Below are positions 9,349 through 18,090 of a stretch of 64,000 nt of DNA, in pieces. The stretch is from Mycobacterium sp. IDR2000157661 (GTDB taxonomy: Bacteria; Actinomycetota; Actinomycetes; Mycobacteriales; Mycobacteriaceae): NCBI RefSeq assembly GCF_022317005.1, contig NZ_CP081006.1, positions 3,472,001-3,536,000 on the forward strand. Reading direction: 5' to 3'. The stretch's first letter is position 1, and every line of letters begins with the position of its first letter. Below the pieces are notes generated by a model, which did no database searches, was not told the DNA's origin, and saw nothing but the letters and a program-made list of their open reading frames with translations. The translations under genes were made by a program, and so were the position numbers.

Positions 9349-9837
9349 GATTACTCCTCGCTTGTCGTGAGTACGGTCATTCGCCGCTGGGGGCCAGGGC
9401 GGGTTTACACCGCAAACCGGCAAGGCAGTCGCCCCAGTTTGAGACGCCCCGGGTTGTGCGTCGGCGTACTCGCGGCGCGGCCTTCTGGAGCGCGCCGGCG
9501 ACACCTTCGCGCCACTGGTCGCACCCGCCGATGGAGCGCCGCATCGACAGTTGGTCGCTCGGTTTGCCGCGCCGAGAGGAAGTGGCCGAGAGGAAGAAAA
9601 GGTCGCGTTCAACAATATTCCGGTTGATCAAATTGATCTAGATTGATTATCCGGCCGAGTTTATGTCTCAAAATGTGCGTGGGGCCTTGACGAAAGGCAA
9701 GAACACAGCGAAGATCTCCTCAAGGGGTGTCAGATGCGGCAGCTAATTCGTCCAAAGGTTGGATACCGCGATGTTTGCGCCGCGTGCGTTTGTGTATAGG
9801 TCAATCTAGACCAGTTGTCGGCAGAAGGTCGATCAAG
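9349..9837. other. Long upstream region of the giant gene, with an AT-rich patch
   Basis: No convincing gene is visible here. GC content falls sharply at about 9600-9680, in contrast to the surroundings. Three TTGAT motifs at 9624, 9633 and 9643 are spaced 9-10 bp apart, so they would face the same side of the helix. This is the probable promoter and control region of the gene that starts at 9838. Confidence 0.5.
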
Positions 9838-12800
9838 ATGCCCGTCATCAGACCAGCAAATAAAGTCGGCGTTTCGCCGCTACTCTCGCAATCGCCTAAC
9901 GAAAAAGTCCCGCCGAGAAACTCGGCAAAAATTAGATATGCAAAGTACGTCGGCCGGACAGGCGCGTTGGCGCTCGTGCTGGGCATAGGTACGGCGGTAG
10001 CTGTTCCAGGTCTGGCGAATGCGGTGCCCGGGTCGGAAACTGACTCGGGCACGACCTCTACGGCTGCGGATCAGGCGCCTACTGAGACCGAGAGCCCTAC
10101 GACAACAGCGGCGACCGGGGAAACTTCCGTCGGCGCGACGGGCTCCACCGCGACACCGCCAGACCTGAGTCCGTCGCCAGCGACAGTCGCCGAGACCAGC
10201 ATCACGAATCGAACCTTGACGGTAGGTTCTGCGGACTCGCCGCCAGTAGTTGTAAGCAGCTCCGGCGGTTCACTTCAGTCGGCGTCCACTGAAGATCAGT
10301 CGGCGTCCACTGAAGATCAGTCGGCGTCCACTGAAGATCAGTCGGCGTCCACTGAAGTTCAGTCGGCGCCCACCGAAGTTCAGTCGGCACCGTCTCCGGC
10401 TGCTGCCACCCCCGGCACAGCGGTTAGGCCGACCCTGCCGGACACGTCGGCGGCTGACTCCCGACAACAGCGGGCGCCGGCCTCGCACGGCACCGGGCGT
10501 GCGTCGATACCAAGCGCTCGCACCACGGCCGATCTTCAAGCGCGGCCGCCGAAGGATACGGCGCAACCCAGCGCCAGCAAAGTAGTAAAAGTTGGCCTAC
10601 CCTCGCCGACATCGGCACCCGTGCAGGACCCGTTGAATCCGTCGGCGTCAGTTGTCCGATCGCTTCCGGTAACCGCGCCGACAACGGTCTCAGAGGGGCC
10701 TACGACACTGGACGTGGCGGTGAACGCCCTGTCGCGGGTGCTGTCAGTGATGGGGTTCGGCGCCCCCGCCGACGACCTTCCCAACGCCCCTGCAGACGCC
10801 CTCTTGTTGGGGCTGTTGGGTTGGGTCCGCAAGCAGGATCGCGATCGCCTCGTGGAGCAGCCGATCGGGTCGTCCGTGACCGCCGCCTCAACCGGCGACG
10901 CCGGAGACACCTCGATGATCGTGGCTTCACGTGAGACGGCCGTTTCCGCTGCGGACACAAGCGGGTTCACGGCGAATGAGTTCCACAGCCAAGATGCCGC
11001 GGTGACGGAATCGGTGTTGTCGGCGCTCAGCCCGAATCAGGCACCGGTAGTGGCAACGACGACTCTCAGCGCGCCGGACCAGGCCACGGGTGTGGTCACC
11101 GGTGCGGTGACGGCCACCGACGCCAATGGTGATGCGTTGACCTATTCGTTGTCGGGTGGGCAGCCTGCCGCCGGCACGGTGACGGTCAATGCCGACGGGA
11201 CGTTCACCTTCACCCCGACGCAGGCGGCGAGGTTGGCCGCCGGGCAGAGCAGTGGTGCTGATTACGCCGGTTTCACCGTGGCGGTCAGCGATGGTCAGAA
11301 CAGCACCACCACCACGGTCAGTGTGGCGGTGTTGCCGGCCAACCTGACACTGTCGGGCACTTCGGCGCCCACCGGGGCCACTCCGCAGGGTGCGGTGGTG
11401 GTGGGCAACCGGGCCTATGTGGCCAACCAGGGCGCCCACACCGTGTCGGTCATCGACGTCACCACCAACAGCGTGGTCAAGACCATCGCGGTGGGTTATG
11501 CCCCGACCGGGATGGCCGCCAGCCCCGACAAGACCAGGGTCTATGTCACCAACGGCTGGTCCAACACCGTCTCGGTCATCGACACCGCCACCAACACCGT
11601 GTCGGGCACCATCGGGGTGGGTCAGGGCCCGGTCGCGGCGGCGGTCAGCCCCGACGGCACCCGGCTGTATGTCACCAACCTCATCGGCAACAGCGTGTCG
11701 GTCATCAACACCACCACCCGCACCGTGGTGGCCACCGTGGCCGTGGGCGCCTACCCCAACGGGGTCGCCGTGAGCCCCGACGGCACCCGCGCCTACATCA
11801 CCAACCAGTACTGGAACGCGGTGTCGGTGATCAACACCGCCACCAACACCGTGGTCGCCACCGTGGCCGTGGGCACCAACCCGTCCGCGGTCGCCGTGAG
11901 CGCCACCCGCGCGCTGGTGACCAACCAGGGCGCCAACTCGGTGTCGGTGCTCAACACCACCACCGCCACCCCCACCGTGATCGCCACCATTGCCTTGGGC
12001 GCCGGCACCGCGCCGACCTCAGTCGTGCTCAGCAAAGACGGCACCCTGGCCTACATCGCCAACACCAACGACACCGTCTCCATCATCGACATGACCACCA
12101 CCACCCCCACCCTGCTGCGCACCGTGGCCGCCGACACCACCCCCGAAACCGGCCACCACATCCTCACGCTGAGCCCCGAGGGCACCCGCCTCTACGTCGT
12201 CGACACCGCCGACAACGCCCTACGCTCACTGACATTGACGCGCGGCAACACCGCCCCGGTGGCCGGCACGCCCTCGCAGACCAGCCTCAACACCGACACC
12301 GGCGTGGTCACCGGCCGGCTCAATGTCACTGACCCCGATGGTGATTCGCTGACCTACACGGTCACCCCCTCACCCAGCGGGAGCATCACGGTCAGCCCGA
12401 CCGGGGTGTATACGTTCACCCCCACCCAGGCCGCCCGCGATGCGGCCGCCGCGGGCACCGGACCGACCTCGGTGAGCTTCACCGTGACCGCCAGCGACGG
12501 CACCGCCACCCCGGTCTCGGTGCCGGTGAGCGCACCCATCACCGCCTCCCAGCCCGTCGCTAACCGTGCGCCGGTGGCGGGCACCCCCTCGGCGCCCACT
12601 GTCAATCAGGCCACCGGTGTGGTCACCGGTTCGCTGAATTTCACTGACCCTGATGGCAATACGTTGACCTACACGGTGCCCAGCCAGCCCAGTGCGGGCA
12701 CGGTGACGGTCAGCCCGACCGGGGTGTATACCTTCACCCCGACCCAGGCCGCCCGGGATGGGGCCGCTGCGGGCACCGGACCTTCCACGGCGAGCTTCAC

Positions 12801-15800
12801 CGTGACGGCTTCCGACGGTGAGTTCTCCACCTCCTCGGCGCCGATCACGGTCACCATCGTGCCCAGTAATCGTGCGCCGGTGGCCGGCACCCCGTCGGCG
12901 CCCACTGTCAATCAGGGCACCGGTGTGGTCACCGGTTCGCTGAATTTCACTGACCCTGATGGCAATACGTTGACCTACACGGTGCCCAGCCAGCCCAGTG
13001 CGGGCACGGTGACGGTCAGCCCGACCGGGGTGTATACCTTCACCCCGACCCAGGCCGCGCGGGATGGGGCCGCCGCGGGCACCGGACCTTCCACGGCGAG
13101 CTTCACCGTGACCGCCTCCGACGGTCAATACAGCACCTCCTCGGCGCCGATCACCGTCACCATCGTGCCCAGTAATCGTGCGCCGGTGGCCGGCGCGCCG
13201 TCGGCGCCCACTGTCAATCAGGCCACCGGTGTGGTCACCGGTTCGGTGAATTTCACTGACCCTGATGGCAATACGTTGACCTACACGGTGCCCAGCCAGC
13301 CCAGTGCGGGCACGGTGACGGTCGGCCCGACCGGGGTTTATACGTTCACCCCGACGCAGGCGGCGAGGTTGGCCGCCGGGCAGAGCAGTGGTGCTGATTA
13401 CGCCGGTTTCACCGTGGCGGTCAGCGATGGTCAGAACAGCACCACCACCACGGTCAGTGTGGCGGTGTTGCCGGCCAACCTGACACTGTCGGGCACTTCG
13501 GCGCCCACCGGGGCCACTCCGCAGGGTGCGGTGGTGGTGGGCAACCGGGCCTATGTGGCCAACCAGGGCGCCCACACCGTGTCGGTCATCGACGTCACCA
13601 CCAACAGCGTGGTCAAGACCATCGCGGTGGGTTATGCCCCGACCGGGATGGCCGCCAGCCCCGACAAGACCAGGGTCTATGTCACCAACGGCTGGTCCAA
13701 CACCGTCTCGGTCATCGACACCGCCACCAACACCGTGTCGGGCACCATCGGGGTGGGTCAGGGCCCGGTCGCGGCGGCGGTCAGCCCCGACGGCACCCGG
13801 CTGTATGTCACCAACCTCATCGGCAACAGCGTGTCGGTCATCAACACCACCACCCGCACCGTGGTGGCCACCGTGGCCGTGGGCGCCTACCCCAACGGGG
13901 TCGCCGTGAGCCCCGACGGCACCCGCGCCTACATCACCAACCAGTACTGGAACGCGGTGTCGGTGATCAACACCGCCACCAACACCGTGGTCGCCACCGT
14001 GGCCGTGGGCACCAACCCGTCCGCGGTCGCCGTGAGCGCCACCCGCGCGGTGGTGACCAACCAGGGCGCCAACTCGGTGTCGGTGCTCAACACCACCACC
14101 GCCACCCCCACCGTGATCGCCACCATTGCCTTGGGCGCCGGCACCGCGCCGACCTCGGTGGTGCTCAGCAAAGACGGCACCCTGGCCTACGTCGCCAACA
14201 GCAACGACACCGTCTCCATCATCGACATGACCACCACCACCCCCACCCTGCTGCGCACCGTGGCCGCCGACACCACCCCCGAAACCGGCGCCCACATCCT
14301 CACGCTGAGCCCCGACGGCACCCGCCTCTACCTGACTGACGCAGCCGACAAGGCACTGCGATCGATGTCGTTAGTGCGTGGCAACACCCCGCCGGTGGCC
14401 GGCACACCGTCGCAGACCGACGTGGATGCGGCCGGTGTGGTAACGGGCCAACTGAATTACACCGACGCCGACGGGGATTCGCTGTCTTACACCGTGCCCA
14501 CTGCGCCCACCACGGGCACAGTCACAGTAGACCCCGCTACCGGTAGGTACACGTTCAGGCCGACGGAAGCCGCCCGAGACGCGGCCGCGGCGACACCGAA
14601 CGAGGATTCGGCGACGTTCATCGTAGTCGCGAACGACGGCACCGCCGCCCCTGTTCCGGTATCGGTGACCGTACCGATCGTGCCCTTGCAACCGGGTGAC
14701 AACCGCGCGCCGATCGCCGGCATGCCGACGATCAACTCGCAAGATCCGGACACCGGTGTGATCACGGGTTCGTTGAACTTCACTGACCCGAACGAGGATT
14801 CGCTTACCTACACAGTGCCCAACCAACCGTCTAGCGGCACAGTCGAAGTGGACGACGCCACCGGAACTTATACGTTCACCCCCACGCAGACCGCCCGGGA
14901 CGCGGCCGCGACGACCCTGGGTGCGGATTCGGTGACGTTCCTCGTGTTCGCCAGCGACGGCACGGCGCCACCGGTATCAACCTCAGTGACCGTCCTGGTT
15001 CTGCCGGACCCTGACGCCAATCAACCTCCCGAGGCCGACACGCCCTCGACGACATCGCAGGATTGGCTCACCGGTGCGGTCACAGGCGCATTCAACTTCG
15101 TTGATCCGAACGAGGACTCCTTGACCTATCTCGTCCACACTCAACCGAACAAGGGCGCACTCGAGCTGGACGACGTCACCGGCGTGTACACATATACACC
15201 CACTGTGGCGGCGCGGTTGGCGGCGGCGCAGACCGTGGGGACCGATACCGATTCGTTCACGGTGGCGGTCAGTGACGGCACCCTGACCACGACTACGACA
15301 GTGACAGTGACGGTGTTGCCGGTCAATCTCGGCTCGGCGATCGCGTCGACGAGCACGGGCGCCGGCCCGACAGGGGTTGCGGTAGTCGGCAACCGCGCCT
15401 ATGTGGTCAACCAGGGTGCCAACGCCGTGTCGGTTATCGACACCGCCACCAACGCCGTGGTCAAAACGATTGCCGTGGGCGCTCGGCCGACCGGGGTGGC
15501 GGTGAGCCCCGATCAGACCACACTCTATGTGGCCAACAATTGGTCGAACACCGTGTCGGTCATCGACACCGCCACCAACACGGTCACCGCCACCATCGGG
15601 GTGGGGTCGGGCCCGGCCGCGGTGGCGGTCAGCCCCGACGGCTCGCGGCTGTATGTCACCAACCTGACGGGCTACACCGTATCGGTGGTCAACACCACCA
15701 CACGCACCGTGATGGCCACCGTGGCCGTGGGCGCCTACCCCAACGGGGTCGCGGTCAGTCCCGACGGCACCCGGGTTTATGTCACCAACCAGTACTCCTA

Positions 15801-17067
15801 CTCGGTGTCGGTGATCAACGCCGCCACCAATACGGTGGTAGCGACGGTGCCGGTCGGGTATACGCCGTCCTCGGTGGCGGTGGGTGCCACGCGCGCGGTG
15901 GTGACCAATCAGGGCAGCAACTCGGTGACGGTGTTCAACACCACCACCGCCACGCCGACGATCGTTGCCACAATCGCCTTACCTGCGGCACCGACATCGG
16001 TGGTGATGAGCACGGACGGCACGGTGGCCTATGTGGCCGGTAGCTACGACACCGTCTCGGTGATCGACCTGACGAGAGCCACCCCGGTCGTGGTGCGCAC
16101 CGTCACGACGGATACCACAGTCGAATACGGCGCCCACACCCTCACGCTGAGCCCCGACGGCACCCGGCTCTTCCTGACTGACGCAGCCGACAATGCACTG
16201 CGATCGATGTCGCTGACGTCGACAGTCACGATCGCCCATGCGCCCCTTTCCATCCCGGGCGGCAACGGATATACGGTGAACGCCACGTGGTACTTCCCGA
16301 ATCAAGCGGAACCGCCCGTCGGGCTGATCTACCTGCAGCATGGTTTCACCCGCTCCAGCGCAAATGCGACTGCGTTGGCCCTGGACCTCGCCGAACGAAC
16401 CAACAGCATCGTGGTGGCACCGAATCTTTCCTCGTCACCGAGCGATCCCTTCTACATCTGGAACAGCCCGATAGCCCGCGCGGTTGCCACGATGTTCGAA
16501 GGCGACCGCGCAGAACTCACCGCAAGCGCAAGCGCGGCGGCCGGGCAGTCGATCGTGCTTCCTCAACAGTTCGTGCTGGGTGGAGGTTCTGCCGGCGGCA
16601 ACCTGGTGGCGGAGGCCGCCGAGTACCTCGCGGACGACGGCGCGACCAGCGACCTGAAGGCCCTCATCCTCTTCGACACCACCAACCTCGCCCACGTGAA
16701 CACCGGTCTGGTCAAAGTGAACGGCGTACCGGTCATGCTTCTGGCCGCGCCGCCCTGTTCCTGCAACGCCTTCGGCGGTCAAACGCAGAGCGTCCTCACC
16801 TACGCTCCCGACCGGTTCACCGCGGTGATGCTGGACAACGGGAGTCACCTCGACGCAGAAGGCACCACCACGGATGCAGCAGTCGTGCAGATATGCGGGG
16901 GGCCAATCCTTCCGCAGAACGCGACGGCAGTGCAGGTGATCACCGCGGGATGGATCAACGACGTCTTCACCGGTTCCCGCAATGGCATCTATGGTCCGTA
17001 CGGGACAGTGACCTCGGTCGGCAGCGCGACCGCCCGGGTGATCGGGGTGGGTGACCTCCCGATATGA
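9838..17067 (+). CDS. Giant secreted protein: VCBS/Ig-like modules, three YVTN beta-propellers, C-terminal alpha/beta hydrolase
   Basis: The ATG at 9838 (2409 residues) is preferred because AGAAGG lies nine bases upstream; a GTG at 9727 has no spaced ribosome site. Residues ~31-62 form a mycobacterial signal (KYVGRTGALALVLGIGTAVAVPGLANA, AxA cleavage). Then: Ser/Thr/Pro linker to ~390; an Ig/VCBS-like module (~400-500); propeller 1 of YVTN-type repeats (~503-800); four modules (~805-1215); propeller 2 (~1215-1512); three modules (~1515-1832); propeller 3 (~1835-2128); hydrolase (~2130-2409) with oxyanion-type QHGF (His2168), elbow GGSAGG (Ser2251) and NGSHLD (His2337). Modules share N-x-APVAGTPS openings and TYTFTPTQAARDAAA cores. 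A surface or secreted esterase on an adhesin-like stalk is a reasonable inference; substrate unknown. Confidence 0.85.
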   Translation: MPVIRPANKVGVSPLLSQSPNEKVPPRNSAKIRYAKYVGRTGALALVLGIGTAVAVPGLANAVPGSETDSGTTSTAADQAPTETESPTTTAATGETSVGATGSTATPPDLSPSPATVAETSITNRTLTVGSADSPPVVVSSSGGSLQSASTEDQSASTEDQSASTEDQSASTEVQSAPTEVQSAPSPAAATPGTAVRPTLPDTSAADSRQQRAPASHGTGRASIPSARTTADLQARPPKDTAQPSASKVVKVGLPSPTSAPVQDPLNPSASVVRSLPVTAPTTVSEGPTTLDVAVNALSRVLSVMGFGAPADDLPNAPADALLLGLLGWVRKQDRDRLVEQPIGSSVTAASTGDAGDTSMIVASRETAVSAADTSGFTANEFHSQDAAVTESVLSALSPNQAPVVATTTLSAPDQATGVVTGAVTATDANGDALTYSLSGGQPAAGTVTVNADGTFTFTPTQAARLAAGQSSGADYAGFTVAVSDGQNSTTTTVSVAVLPANLTLSGTSAPTGATPQGAVVVGNRAYVANQGAHTVSVIDVTTNSVVKTIAVGYAPTGMAASPDKTRVYVTNGWSNTVSVIDTATNTVSGTIGVGQGPVAAAVSPDGTRLYVTNLIGNSVSVINTTTRTVVATVAVGAYPNGVAVSPDGTRAYITNQYWNAVSVINTATNTVVATVAVGTNPSAVAVSATRALVTNQGANSVSVLNTTTATPTVIATIALGAGTAPTSVVLSKDGTLAYIANTNDTVSIIDMTTTTPTLLRTVAADTTPETGHHILTLSPEGTRLYVVDTADNALRSLTLTRGNTAPVAGTPSQTSLNTDTGVVTGRLNVTDPDGDSLTYTVTPSPSGSITVSPTGVYTFTPTQAARDAAAAGTGPTSVSFTVTASDGTATPVSVPVSAPITASQPVANRAPVAGTPSAPTVNQATGVVTGSLNFTDPDGNTLTYTVPSQPSAGTVTVSPTGVYTFTPTQAARDGAAAGTGPSTASFTVTASDGEFSTSSAPITVTIVPSNRAPVAGTPSAPTVNQGTGVVTGSLNFTDPDGNTLTYTVPSQPSAGTVTVSPTGVYTFTPTQAARDGAAAGTGPSTASFTVTASDGQYSTSSAPITVTIVPSNRAPVAGAPSAPTVNQATGVVTGSVNFTDPDGNTLTYTVPSQPSAGTVTVGPTGVYTFTPTQAARLAAGQSSGADYAGFTVAVSDGQNSTTTTVSVAVLPANLTLSGTSAPTGATPQGAVVVGNRAYVANQGAHTVSVIDVTTNSVVKTIAVGYAPTGMAASPDKTRVYVTNGWSNTVSVIDTATNTVSGTIGVGQGPVAAAVSPDGTRLYVTNLIGNSVSVINTTTRTVVATVAVGAYPNGVAVSPDGTRAYITNQYWNAVSVINTATNTVVATVAVGTNPSAVAVSATRAVVTNQGANSVSVLNTTTATPTVIATIALGAGTAPTSVVLSKDGTLAYVANSNDTVSIIDMTTTTPTLLRTVAADTTPETGAHILTLSPDGTRLYLTDAADKALRSMSLVRGNTPPVAGTPSQTDVDAAGVVTGQLNYTDADGDSLSYTVPTAPTTGTVTVDPATGRYTFRPTEAARDAAAATPNEDSATFIVVANDGTAAPVPVSVTVPIVPLQPGDNRAPIAGMPTINSQDPDTGVITGSLNFTDPNEDSLTYTVPNQPSSGTVEVDDATGTYTFTPTQTARDAAATTLGADSVTFLVFASDGTAPPVSTSVTVLVLPDPDANQPPEADTPSTTSQDWLTGAVTGAFNFVDPNEDSLTYLVHTQPNKGALELDDVTGVYTYTPTVAARLAAAQTVGTDTDSFTVAVSDGTLTTTTTVTVTVLPVNLGSAIASTSTGAGPTGVAVVGNRAYVVNQGANAVSVIDTATNAVVKTIAVGARPTGVAVSPDQTTLYVANNWSNTVSVIDTATNTVTATIGVGSGPAAVAVSPDGSRLYVTNLTGYTVSVVNTTTRTVMATVAVGAYPNGVAVSPDGTRVYVTNQYSYSVSVINAATNTVVATVPVGYTPSSVAVGATRAVVTNQGSNSVTVFNTTTATPTIVATIALPAAPTSVVMSTDGTVAYVAGSYDTVSVIDLTRATPVVVRTVTTDTTVEYGAHTLTLSPDGTRLFLTDAADNALRSMSLTSTVTIAHAPLSIPGGNGYTVNATWYFPNQAEPPVGLIYLQHGFTRSSANATALALDLAERTNSIVVAPNLSSSPSDPFYIWNSPIARAVATMFEGDRAELTASASAAAGQSIVLPQQFVLGGGSAGGNLVAEAAEYLADDGATSDLKALILFDTTNLAHVNTGLVKVNGVPVMLLAAPPCSCNAFGGQTQSVLTYAPDRFTAVMLDNGSHLDAEGTTTDAAVVQICGGPILPQNATAVQVITAGWINDVFTGSRNGIYGPYGTVTSVGSATARVIGVGDLPI
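10276..10389 (+). repeat. 21-bp in-frame tandem repeats (QSASTED heptad)
   Basis: Five whole 21-bp units and a partial sixth begin at 10276, 10297, 10318, 10339, 10360 and 10381. They encode QSASTED, drifting to QSASTEV and QSAPTEV. The first copies are nearly identical at DNA level, so copy number could vary by slippage without breaking the frame. They lie in the Ser/Thr-rich linker of the giant secreted protein. Confidence 0.95.
11209..12187 (+). repeat. Propeller duplication, copy 1
   Basis: About 980 bp covering the end of an Ig-like module and most of propeller 1 recur at 13345-14323 with an offset of exactly 2136 bp. Only scattered substitutions were noticed, for example Ala-Leu-Val versus Ala-Val-Val after SATR, and YIANTND versus YVANSND. 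The near-identity points to a recent in-frame duplication or to gene conversion. Confidence 0.92.
12561..13340 (+). repeat. Tandem ~300-bp VCBS/Ig-like modules
   Basis: Two full modules and most of a third in tandem, each ~99 codons, opening NRAPVAGTPSAPTVNQ and containing FTDPDGNTLTYTVPSQPSAG. They are nearly identical in DNA, with small differences such as ATG versus GTG in NQ(A/G)TGVV, and GEFSTSS versus GQYSTSS. The third copy switches into the QAARLAAGQSSGADYAGF ending shared with the first module of the protein, which marks the edge of the 2136-bp duplication. Confidence 0.9.
13345..14323 (+). repeat. Propeller duplication, copy 2
   Basis: Second copy of the ~980-bp segment at 11209-12187. 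It is nearly identical at nucleotide level across propeller 2 and diverges after TLSP(E/D)GTRLY. The third propeller (15340-16220) is homologous but clearly more diverged. Confidence 0.92.
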
Positions 17068-17115
17068 CCATCGCCTTGTTGTGATCTCCCCGCCGCCATG
17101 TGAGACGCTGCCCGG

Positions 17116-18090
17116 GTGGCTGCGCCGGTGTATTCGGGCCGCGTCGCGGGGATCGCGGCCGGCTTCCTGGCCGATCTTGTGTTCGGTGACCCGCGGCGCG
17201 GGCATCCGGTGGCGCTCTTCGGTCGCGCCGCGGGCTCTATGGAGCGCGCGGGCTATGCCGACACCCGCTGGGCCGGGATCCGGCACTGTGGTGTGTTGCT
17301 CGGCGCGTTGGCGGTCTTGGGCGTCGCGGCAGAGCGCGCCGCCGTGCGGTCCGGCGCCGTCGCCGCCGCCACACTGACCGCGGCGAGCCTTTTCGTGTCG
17401 CTGGGCGGCGCGTCACTGGCACAGACCGGCGAGGACATGGCCCGCCGCTTGCGCAACGGTGACACCGCCGCGGCACGCCGACTGCTTCCCTCGCTGTGCG
17501 GGCGCGATCCCGCCGTTCTCGACGACGCCGGCCTGACCCGCGCGGCGCTCGAGTCCGTCGCGGAGAACACATCCGATGCCGCGGTGGCGCCGCTGCTGTG
17601 GGCCGCCGTCGGGGGCGTGCCCGCTGTGCTGGTCTACCGCGGCGCGAACACACTGGACGCGATGATCGGTCACCGCTCAACGCGGTATCGCCGATTCGGT
17701 TGGGCGGCAGCGCGGTTGGACGATCTGGTGAATCTCGCCGCGGCGCGGGTGACCGCGGTTCTGGTGGCTCTGTGCGCCCCTGTGGTGGGGGGATCGCCCG
17801 TGGCCGCGCTGCGGGCGTGGCGGCGCGACGCGGCCCGTCACCCCAGCCCGAACGCCGGAGTGGTGGAAGCCGCGTTCGCCGGCGCGCTGGCGGTGCGGTT
17901 GGGCGGGCCGACCCAGTACGCGCATGAACTCGAGATCCGCCCGACCCTCGGTGACGGCCGGCCCCCTCGGGTCGAGGAACTCGCCAGGGCGGTGCGGTTG
18001 TCCCGCGTCGTGCAGGCCGCCGCGGTCGGCATGGCGATTGCCCTCAGCGCCGCCGGCCGTAGCGGTCGGCAAGCTTGTCCTGGGGTGTGA
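17116..18090 (+). CDS. cobD: Adenosylcobinamide-phosphate synthase CobD/CbiB
   Basis: CobD attaches the aminopropanol arm to adenosylcobyric acid in cobalamin synthesis; it is an integral membrane enzyme. The 324-residue protein, starting with GTG, shows the family N-terminus FLADLVFGDPRRGHPVALFG, the conserved RDPAVLDDAGLTRAALESVAENTSDAAVAPLLWA block and RGANTLDAMIGH. Its 3' end overlaps the SURF1 gene on the other strand by 47 bp. cobC lies 2 kb away, so two cobalamin genes flank the SURF1-ptpA-ptkA block, as in M. tuberculosis. Confidence 0.95.
   Translation: MAAPVYSGRVAGIAAGFLADLVFGDPRRGHPVALFGRAAGSMERAGYADTRWAGIRHCGVLLGALAVLGVAAERAAVRSGAVAAATLTAASLFVSLGGASLAQTGEDMARRLRNGDTAAARRLLPSLCGRDPAVLDDAGLTRAALESVAENTSDAAVAPLLWAAVGGVPAVLVYRGANTLDAMIGHRSTRYRRFGWAAARLDDLVNLAAARVTAVLVALCAPVVGGSPVAALRAWRRDAARHPSPNAGVVEAAFAGALAVRLGGPTQYAHELEIRPTLGDGRPPRVEELARAVRLSRVVQAAAVGMAIALSAAGRSGRQACPGV

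Noticed and set aside
11390..13909. Two identical 127-codon frames at 11390 and 13526
   Set aside because: They are out-of-frame readings of the duplicated propeller DNA; their identity only reflects the duplication.
12370..14295. A 641-codon minus-strand frame full of Gly/His/Asp repeats inside the giant gene
   Set aside because: Its repeats are the antisense of the VCBS and propeller repeats; there is no start region or ribosome site of its own.
11035..16220. Phage tail or mobile-element origin for the repeats of the giant gene
   Set aside because: The repeats code for VCBS/Ig-like and YVTN modules in one continuous frame with a signal peptide; no phage genes, transposase or integrase are seen.
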